NCBI GenBank assembly: GCA_964403885.1
Contig: CAYOHY010000045.1
Coordinates: 1-14,982 of the forward strand
DNA length: 14,982 bases
Direction: 5' to 3'
Source: CAYOHY01 sp964403885
GTDB lineage: Bacteria > Actinomycetota > Coriobacteriia > Anaerosomatales > PHET01
The translations under genes and the position numbers were made by a program. The notes beneath the pieces were generated by a model. The model had not been told where the DNA came from. It saw only the letters and a program-made list of their open reading frames with translations, and did no database searches. Shown piece by piece: positions 7,754 through 13,141 of the stretch. The first letter of the stretch is position 1, and every line of letters starts with the position of its first letter.

Positions 7754-8419
7754 CTAGGCGTGATCGGTACCGGTCTCCTTCCAGGCGAACATGATCTTGT
7801 CGGCGTCGAAGCCGTAGATGTTCGCGAGGTACACGTGGATGAAGGTGAAGGCGAGGATCGCCCACATCGTCCAGTAGTGGAGGATGCGCATCGGCATCGG
7901 GTCGGCGCCGCCGCCGGCGTTGAACAGGTCGGCGACCCAGGTCGTGCCCGCCAGGAAGAACGCCCAGTCGCTCGTGGGGCCCCACAGCGCGAAGCCGGTG
8001 TAGGCAGCGAGCAGCGTGAGCGGCACGGTGAGGACATAGGCCATCTTCTGGAGCGGGTTGTACTTACCGCTGATCGGGTGATCCTTCTTGATGAAGAGGT
8101 AGTACTTCAGCGTCGGGATCAGCTGGTAGCGGTTCTCGGGCTGCGGGATGAAGTTCTTGATGTCGGTGTCGACCTCGCGGCTACCGGGGACGTTCGCCGT
8201 CTTGACGGTGAACGCCAGCACCAGGCGCACGACGAGGTTGATGATCAGCACGAACATCCAGAAGAAGTGCGTACCGCGAGCCACGCCCATGGCGCCCGGG
8301 AAGATCGGGAAGTGGATGTAGAAGCCCGAAAGCGTCAGGAACACCATGGACAACAGGTTGAGCCAGTGGGTCATGACGAAGACGAGCGGATGCATCTCAC
8401 GCGTGTAGGCGTGCGACAT
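7754..8419 (-). CDS. hyaC: Ni/Fe-hydrogenase b-type cytochrome subunit (HyaC-like)
   Basis: This integral membrane dihaem cytochrome b anchors the hydrogenase and passes its electrons to quinone. The 221-residue length matches HyaC/HydC. Hydrophobic segments are visible at about residues 14-36, 51-72, 125-147 and 180-202, consistent with four helices. Histidines at 18 (THW), 51 (THFFW), 181 (LHYW) and 195 (FIHVYLA) are good candidates for haem ligands; the assignment is by analogy. The ATG at 8419 touches the TAG of the large subunit with no bases between them, and its ribosome site (ggggggtga) lies inside the last codons of that gene. This tight coupling shows that the large-subunit frame is translated right up to 8420. 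A terminator follows. Confidence 0.93.
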   Translation of the reverse strand: MSHAYTREMHPLVFVMTHWLNLLSMVFLTLSGFYIHFPIFPGAMGVARGTHFFWMFVLIINLVVRLVLAFTVKTANVPGSREVDTDIKNFIPQPENRYQLIPTLKYYLFIKKDHPISGKYNPLQKMAYVLTVPLTLLAAYTGFALWGPTSDWAFFLAGTTWVADLFNAGGGADPMPMRILHYWTMWAILAFTFIHVYLANIYGFDADKIMFAWKETGTDHA

Positions 8420-10072
8420 CTACTTCACCCCCCAAGCGCGGGTATTGATGAAGCCGGTCTTGCCAGTTTTGCGTTCAATCACGTGAACGCCGCAACCGAT
8501 TCAAGGATCGAAGCTGCGGGCGACGCGAGCAGCTTCCATCGGACGCTCGGGATCGACGAGCGGAGTGCCCACAAGGGCCTCTTCCATCGGGCCACGGACG
8601 CCGTCCTTGTCGCGCGGGCTGATGTCCCACGTGGACGGGGTGACGATCTGGTAGTTCGAGATGAGGCCGCCATCGACGTTCATCCAGTGGCCGAGGGCGC
8701 CGCGAGGGGCCTCCCACATGCCAGCGCCCTTACCAGCGTCAGCCTCGATCGGCTTGTAGAACTCGACGCCGCCCTCCTTGATCGCGCCGATGAGCTCGTT
8801 GACCCACTCGATCGACCAGTCGGCGACGACGGCGGTCTCGAGGTTACGAGCGGCGACACGGCCGAGAAGCGACACGAGCACCTCAGGCTTGCCCGCTGCG
8901 CCGAGCTTGGCGAGCGTGGAGTCGATGATGCCCTTGACCGGGGTCACGCCGCGCAGGTAGCCGACGATCATACGGGCCAGAGGACCGACTTCCATGGACT
9001 TGCCGTCGTAGCGAGGAGCCTTGGCCCAGGTGTACTTGTCGTCGACGTTGTAGCCGGCGAACTTGTCCGGGGCGATGGTCTCGCCGTCGGCCGGGTTGAG
9101 GCCGGTCTGGCCGGCGAGCCATGAGTGCTCGACGTACTCGAGCACCTTGGCGGGATCGGCATCCTCGACGGTGAGGCCCTTGTCCTTGAACACGGCACCG
9201 TTGGGGAGGTAGCGCTTGGTCATCTCCATCGACTCGTCGTTGAAGACACCCCACGCCAGGAAGTTGCCGGTACCGCCACCGTAGCTCAGCGCGTCCTTGT
9301 AGAACGGCGCGATGGCCAGCGTGTCCGGGATCATGGTGTTCATGACCCAGTCGCGGACGCGCAGCAGGCGGAACAGGATGTCGTCAAGCTTCTCCTCGGT
9401 GGGCATCCATGCGGTGCCACCGGGGATCGACGTCATGTAGTGCGGGAACTTGCCACCCATGACGGCGATGACACGCGATGCCTCGGCCTGGATCTCGAGA
9501 GCCTCGAGGTAGTGGGCCACGGCGATCAGGTGCAGCTCAGCCGGCATGTCCTTGGCGTAGGCGGGGTGACCGAACCAGCCGTTGGTGAAGATCGAAAGGT
9601 CTCCACCGTCGACGAGGGTCTTGAGCTTCTGCTGCACCGCAGCGAAGTTCGCGGTCGAGGTGCCGGCGGCCTGCGCGAGCGCGTAGGTGTCGGCGATGTT
9701 GGCCTCGAGTGCCTTGGCCGGGTCGACGTAGTCGAGAGCGGCAAGCGTGTAGAACCACAGCACGTGGCTGTGGAGGTACTGGGCCGCCTCGATGATGTTG
9801 CGGACGAGACGCGCACCGTTGGGGATGGTGACCCCAAGGGCGGACTCGGCCGACATGGTGGAGGCGTGACCGTGGGAGATCGGGCACACGCCACAGATGC
9901 GCTGTGCGATGTAGTAGGCGTCAGACGGCTGGCGGCCCTTCATGACCACTTCCATGCCGCGGAAGAGACCACCGGAGACCCACGCATCGGTGATGACGCC
10001 GTCGTTGACCTCACACTCCACGCGGAGGTGACCCTCGATTCGGGTCAAGGGGTCGATTACGGTACGTGCCAC
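8420..10072 (-). CDS. [NiFeSe] uptake hydrogenase large subunit, selenocysteine-containing (UGA at 8501-8503)
   Basis: This is the catalytic subunit of a group 1 uptake hydrogenase, which splits hydrogen at a Ni-Fe centre. It has 550 residues if the in-frame TGA at codon 524 is read as selenocysteine. A conventional call would stop at 523. N-terminal signatures are DPLTRIEGHLRVE and RICGVCPISHGHA, with Cys60 and Cys63 binding nickel. EAPRGALGHW (from 454) is present near the C-terminus. The frame then reads SFDP-[TGA]-IGCGVH, matching DPCxxCxxH with the first cysteine replaced by the TGA; Cys527 is the fourth nickel ligand. Twenty residues follow His530, a normal cleavable tail, ending at TAG 8420-8422 against the cytochrome start. 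The GTG start (10072) overlaps the small-subunit TAG by one base. Stopping at the TGA would remove two of the four metal ligands. Confidence 0.92.
8464..8503 (-). promoter_or_regulatory. Selenocysteine UGA codon with candidate bacterial SECIS hairpin
   Basis: Reading the minus strand, the TGA is at 8503-8501. Ten bases later comes a perfect 7-bp stem, gcgttca (8490-8484) with tgaacgc (8477-8471), around the six-base loop cgtgat. A lower helix pairs 8498-8494 with 8468-8464 (five pairs, one G-U) across a small internal loop. The apical loop begins 18 bases after the UGA and has a G at its second position. Published bacterial SECIS models ask for a loop 16-37 bases downstream with a G in the first two positions. 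The fold was made by eye. Confidence 0.75.
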
Positions 10073-11247
10073 TACTTATCGCCCCCCTTCTTGCGATCAT
10101 GCTCCTTCATTTCCTCTTCGCCGGGCATGTTGCCGAGACGGCCGGTCGCAGCCATGCCGATGGCATGGACGCCCAGCGCCGCAACAACGACACCGCCGGC
10201 GGCAGCGCCGACGACACCCGGGGCGAAGCCGCCCTCCTGCGGGCCGGCACCGATGCCGACCTTGCGCATGCGGCCGAGGAACGGAGCGTTCTGGTCGACC
10301 CAGTTGAAGTCGCCGCAGCCGATGCACGGGGCACCGGACTCGACGCACCAGCTGGTCTGGTTGTTCCAGCGGACGATCGGGCAGTTGGTGAAGGTCTGCG
10401 GACCCTTGCAGCCCATGGGGTAGAGGCAGTAACCCTTGACCTCTTCCTCGGAGCCGAACTGGTACACGAACTCACCGTTCTCGAAGTGGCCGCGACGGGG
10501 GCAGTTGTCGTGAATGGTCTGACCGAAGATGAGCTTCGGGCGACCCTGCGCGTCGAGCTTGTCGAGGATTGCGCCGCTCTCGAGCTGACCGAGGAGCAGC
10601 ACGTCGATCACCATCGCCACGATCCACTCGGGGTTAACCGGGCAGGTGGGAAGGTTGATGACCGGGGTCTTGATGCCCTTCTCGGCCAGATACATCGACA
10701 CGCCGGTCGCATCGGCGGGGTTGGGGTTGGACTTGACCCAGCCACCATCCACCGCGCACGAGCCGACCGCGATGATAGCGGCCACGTCGGGAGCGAGCTT
10801 GTCGAGGACCTCGAGGCTCGGCTTGCCGGCAACGCGAAGAGCGTTACCGTCCCAGCCCTTCATCACCGAGCCCTCGTAGATCATGATCGCTTTGCCCTTG
10901 TTGTTGGCCACCGTGTCGAAGAGCGCCTTATCGGCGTCCTCGCCCGTGGCCATCATCACGGTCTCCATGTAGTTCATCGACAGGATGTCGAGAACCACCT
11001 GGGCGACATCCGGGTTGGTGGCCTGAGCCATCGACTCCGTGCAACCAGTGCACGCGCCGCCGTTGACCCAGACAGCCGGATAGAGTTTCGAGCCTGCGGC
11101 GTTCTCGACCGCGGCAGCGATGGTCGGGACCATCGCCTCCGACAGGCCGAGCATGGCCGCGACCGACCCGCAGAACTTGATGAAGTTGCGACGGGTTACG
11201 CCGCGCGCTGCGAGCTGGTCGTTGAACGCTCGATCCTCATGCGCCAT
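10072..11247 (-). CDS. hyaA: Hydrogenase small subunit, Tat-exported and membrane-anchored
   Basis: This iron-sulfur subunit carries electrons from the Ni-Fe site towards the membrane. ATG 11247 is the best start (391 residues): aaggagg ends eight bases before it, and the alternative GTG 11256 overlaps that site. A twin-arginine signal TRRNFIKFCG (Arg19-Arg20) and hydrophobic stretch show export of the folded pair. Proximal cluster ligands are Cys66 and Cys69 (CTGC), Cys164 and Cys202. Distal ligands are His246, Cys249, Cys274 and Cys280. Medial ligands are Cys289, Cys308 and Cys311 plus Cys301, where most [NiFe] enzymes have proline. The proximal motif lacks the extra cysteines of oxygen-tolerant enzymes. 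A hydrophobic helix at about 342-368, then a charged tail, anchors it to the membrane beside the cytochrome. It is the first gene of the operon. Confidence 0.95.
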   Translation of the reverse strand: MAHEDRAFNDQLAARGVTRRNFIKFCGSVAAMLGLSEAMVPTIAAAVENAAGSKLYPAVWVNGGACTGCTESMAQATNPDVAQVVLDILSMNYMETVMMATGEDADKALFDTVANNKGKAIMIYEGSVMKGWDGNALRVAGKPSLEVLDKLAPDVAAIIAVGSCAVDGGWVKSNPNPADATGVSMYLAEKGIKTPVINLPTCPVNPEWIVAMVIDVLLLGQLESGAILDKLDAQGRPKLIFGQTIHDNCPRRGHFENGEFVYQFGSEEEVKGYCLYPMGCKGPQTFTNCPIVRWNNQTSWCVESGAPCIGCGDFNWVDQNAPFLGRMRKVGIGAGPQEGGFAPGVVGAAAGGVVVAALGVHAIGMAATGRLGNMPGEEEMKEHDRKKGGDK

Positions 11248-11403
11248 GCCATACACCTCCTTGTTGGGTTCCGTCTTACTTCTTGCAGGTAGTTCGTGCG
11301 ATGCATCCGGACGCCTTCGGGCGAGCCGGTGCTGACGCGAAACCTAGGTTCCGGCAAACCTCCTCTCGAGCAGACTCAGGCATGTGGCTTCTTGCACACG
11401 GAA

Positions 11404-11439
11404 ACCGGACCACAGCGGCTTCAGCCGTGCGGAACCGGT
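11404..11439 (-). promoter_or_regulatory. Stable hairpin in the hydrogenase 5' leader
   Basis: On the minus-strand RNA, ACCGG, CCGCA and CGGC stack into one stem with GCCG, UGUGG and CCGGU around a UGAA loop, interrupted only by UU/U and a single bulged C. One pair is G-U on this strand but an A-C mismatch on the plus strand, so the fold favours the hydrogenase transcript. It lies about 160 bases before the small-subunit start and has no U-run, so it is not a simple terminator. Confidence 0.45.
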
Positions 11440-11648
11440 CCAGGCAACAGGGGAGAGAAGGAGAGGGGACGCCGGGGAAGTGGACGACAAAGCACATCGG
11501 CGACACGCGCCGATCACGCTGCCATCTCAGCGGTGGTGGCCGCTCATGCGGGAATGTGCCCCCTCGTACGTCTGTCCAAGTACCGACAAAGCCCGTGCCG
11601 AGGCAGGAGTCCTCCCGCCGGCACGGTTCACCCTCCACGAGAAGTCTA

Positions 11649-11664
11649 CACCTGAACACAGGTG
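11649..11664. repeat. Palindrome CACCTG-AACA-CAGGTG, possible operator
   Basis: Perfect 6-bp arms separated by four bases lie about 400 bp upstream of the hydrogenase and about 80 bp upstream of the acidic small ORF. The size and symmetry suit a dimeric repressor site. No regulator is identified. Confidence 0.35.
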
Positions 11665-11745
11665 AAGCGCCACGCGAAACACCGTACCCGCGGGGTCGAA
11701 AGCGGGAAGACTCTCCCTATGAACGCGTGCGGAGAGGAGCTTTCG

Positions 11746-11934
11746 ATGTCGAGCGACGAGGATGGCGGCAGGACTCCCGTGGGACCGAAGGTCCCCGTGC
11801 CTGACGATGACGAGTCCGGCGTGGTCGAGGCGTGTGCGGATGACCGCGACTTGTTGACACCCAAGGAGACCGCTACCTGCGCGGGCGTCTCGCTTGTGGA
11901 ACAGTACGAGAACGAAGAGGACGGCGGGTCGTAG
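11746..11934 (+). CDS. Small acidic hypothetical protein
   Basis: I do not recognise this 62-residue protein. It is strongly acidic (many Asp and Glu, including PDDDESG and QYENEEDGG), has no membrane segment, and contains two cysteines. ATG 11746 is chosen because aggag is six bases upstream; in-frame starts at 11662 and 11719 lack such a site. An overlapping 152-residue ORF on the other strand looks like a shadow by composition. The gene lies 71 bp before the DUF2249-like gene on the same strand, so the two may be co-transcribed. The ribosome site and the unusual composition support it being real, but comparative data would be needed. Confidence 0.45.
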   Translation: MSSDEDGGRTPVGPKVPVPDDDESGVVEACADDRDLLTPKETATCAGVSLVEQYENEEDGGS

Positions 11935-12005
11935 CAGGGTCGACCGCACGGGTGCCGAATGTCTCACGGGGGAGGTGTGGTGCACTGAGATCTGCAGGGC
12001 TGGTC

Positions 12006-12263
12006 ATGGATGTGCGCGGTTTCGAGCCCGCTCACCGGCGCGCGCTGGTGTTCGCCGTGGTGGACAAGCTCATCGAGCTGGGCGTCGACGACCAGCTCGT
12101 CTTGGTGTGTGACCACGAGCCTGCCGGACTCGGCTACCAGATCGACCTGAGGCGCGAGACGCGTGGTCGGTTCGAGTTCAGCTATGACCGGCGCTCAGAC
12201 GGCGCCTGGGTGGCGATTCTACGACCCCAGTCCCGTCGGCGTGTGGGTGAGCAGTTCGATTAG
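12006..12263 (+). CDS. DUF2249-like protein
   Basis: This is a small soluble protein of 85 residues when started at ATG 12006, with aggg six bases upstream. A GTG at 11952 would add 18 residues that do not look like the family. It opens MDVRGFEPAHRRALVF and continues with LVLVCDHEPAGLGYQIDLR and a terminal GAWVAILRP. This order (DVRG, then a region with NDHxP or CDHEP and a tyrosine, then a basic end) is the pattern I associate with DUF2249, a sulfur-carrier-like alpha/beta fold often found beside hemerythrin or redox-regulatory genes. The molecular role is unknown. Its last 45 bases overlap the 3' end of the opposite HAD gene. The family call is from memory of the motif pattern. Confidence 0.7.
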   Translation: MDVRGFEPAHRRALVFAVVDKLIELGVDDQLVLVCDHEPAGLGYQIDLRRETRGRFEFSYDRRSDGAWVAILRPQSRRRVGEQFD

Positions 12264-12944
12264 ACGCGCCACGTCATCGAGGCCGCCGGACCAGTCCGAT
12301 GACACTCGTCGTTCAGGGCCCACGTAGAAGGTCTTCATCCCGATGTCTGCGGCTGCAAGGTCCAGCACGGGGTCGTCTCCCACCATCAGGCACTCCGAGG
12401 GATCGACCTCGAGCATCTGCGCGACCTGCCGGAAGAAGCCCAGGTCCGGCTTGCATGCCTCCATGGTCTCGTAGGAGGTCACCACTTCGAACCACGAGCG
12501 GTCGAGCTCGGCCCAACGCATGCGCTCATGGATCGCAGGCAGAGGGAAGATCGGGTTGGTCGCGACCGCGACCTTCAGCCCGGCCTCCCGAGCGGCAGAC
12601 ACCGCCTCGATGCCGTGGGCGCGCGGCCGGTGGTCGCGCTGCAGTGCGGGGAATCGCTCGGCGTAGAAGGCGTCGATGACGCGCGACGGGCCCTCGGCGG
12701 TCAGATCCACTCCGGTCATGCGCTCGAAGTGCGCGTTGAAGATGTCGCGGTTGGTGGTACCTGAGTGAGAGGTGCACATCTGGTCCGTACACCGCATGAC
12801 GGCGTCGAGGGCGGCGGCGACACCAAGGCCATCCGCAAGCGTGGCCAAGACCGGACCCAACGCGGTGAAGTACTCGCGGAGGAAACCGTCGAGATCGATG
12901 TCGAGGAGGGTTCCGTCAAGATCGAACAGAACAGCCTTCAGCAC
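12219..12944 (-). CDS. HAD-superfamily hydrolase (subfamily IA, phosphatase-like)
   Basis: This is a probable cytoplasmic phosphatase. GTG 12944 gives 241 residues and puts the catalytic motif at the very start: VLKAVLFDLDGTLLD with nucleophile Asp8 and acid/base Asp10. gaaagg is seven bases upstream. The frame extends to 12986, but that adds 14 cysteine-rich residues without support. Motif II is VATNP, motif III is the lysine of EACKPDLGFF, and motif IV is GDDPVLDLAAA. The insertion between motifs I and II is a helical cap of the class I type, as in phosphoglycolate phosphatase and related enzymes. The substrate cannot be named. It is a single-gene unit, convergent and overlapping with the DUF2249-like gene and divergent from the FAD/Fe-S oxidoreductase. 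Confidence 0.87.
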   Translation of the reverse strand: MLKAVLFDLDGTLLDIDLDGFLREYFTALGPVLATLADGLGVAAALDAVMRCTDQMCTSHSGTTNRDIFNAHFERMTGVDLTAEGPSRVIDAFYAERFPALQRDHRPRAHGIEAVSAAREAGLKVAVATNPIFPLPAIHERMRWAELDRSWFEVVTSYETMEACKPDLGFFRQVAQMLEVDPSECLMVGDDPVLDLAAADIGMKTFYVGPERRVSSDWSGGLDDVARLIELLTHTPTGLGS

Positions 12945-12976
12945 GGCGCAGCCTTTCTCGCAGATGGGTCCTACGC

Positions 12977-12985
12977 ATCGTAGCA
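12977..12985 (-). promoter_or_regulatory. Candidate extended -10 promoter for the HAD gene
   Basis: On the minus strand TGCTACGAT (12985-12977) is an extended -10 element, 32 bp before the GTG start. No convincing -35 is seen. It resembles the element proposed upstream of hemE. Confidence 0.35.
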
Positions 12986-13041
12986 CCCTGTCGTGACGGC
13001 ATCGGCGGACGACCGTTGAGCGATTGGATTATGAACGGGGA

Positions 13042-13091
13042 TTGACACACAGGATACCGGCTAGGGTATTGTTGAACCACAACAGGATACC
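13042..13091 (+). promoter_or_regulatory. Promoter and operator region of the FAD/Fe-S oxidoreductase
   Basis: A perfect -35 TTGACA lies at 13042-13047. The -10 is less clear: TATTGT at 13067-13072 has 19-bp spacing, and GGTATT at 13065-13070 has 17. Overlaid are a 10-bp direct repeat acaggatacc (13049-13058 and 13082-13091, 33 bp apart) and an inverted repeat tgttg-aacca-caaca at 13070-13084. The repeat overlaps the expected start of transcription, which suggests a repressor site. Confidence 0.5.
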
Positions 13092-13141
13092 CATAGGGGC
13101 ATTCATACCGGAATTCGGGCATCACAGAGAGGAATCACCTG

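Larger units (their letters stand above)
11248..11745. other. Intergenic region and probable hydrogenase leader, rich in inverted repeats
   Basis: These 498 bases lie between the divergent hydrogenase operon and a small plus-strand gene. ORFs here have the arginine- and serine-rich composition of non-coding high-GC frames and no family match, so I call none. The region holds at least six inverted repeats: 11307-11329, 11341-11361, 11404-11439, 11496-11514, 11593-11626 and 11649-11664. No tRNA T-loop or known riboswitch core was recognised on either strand. Promoters for the genes on both sides should be here, but I cannot place them with confidence. Confidence 0.6.

Noticed and set aside
7617..7985. 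Extended start of the protease gene at 7985
   Set aside because: The extra 123 residues are arginine-rich, cross the terminator and overlap the cytochrome gene. The GTG at 7616 has a ribosome site and begins at the family N-terminus.
8501..8503. TGA as the genuine stop of a 523-residue large subunit
   Set aside because: The following codons encode the rest of the invariant motif and a cleavable tail, and the next in-frame stop abuts the cytochrome start codon.
7643..11292. Three long plus-strand ORFs (493, 432 and 408 residues) across the hydrogenase genes
   Set aside because: They are antisense to strongly conserved genes and show only His/Val/Arg/Asp-rich shadow composition. None has a recognisable domain.
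11341..11460. Possible c-di-GMP (GEMM) or cobalamin riboswitch, prompted by ggcaaacc and gaagccac
   Set aside because: Only single short motifs match; the remaining conserved blocks and their order are absent on either strand.
11380..11640. A selC-type tRNA near the hydrogenase
   Set aside because: No GGTTCRA T-loop, no tRNA-like acceptor stem and no TCA anticodon context could be found.
11283..11804. 173-residue plus ORF and 127- and 152-residue minus ORFs in the intergenic region
   Set aside because: No ribosome sites or family motifs, mutual overlaps, and several inverted repeats inside them.
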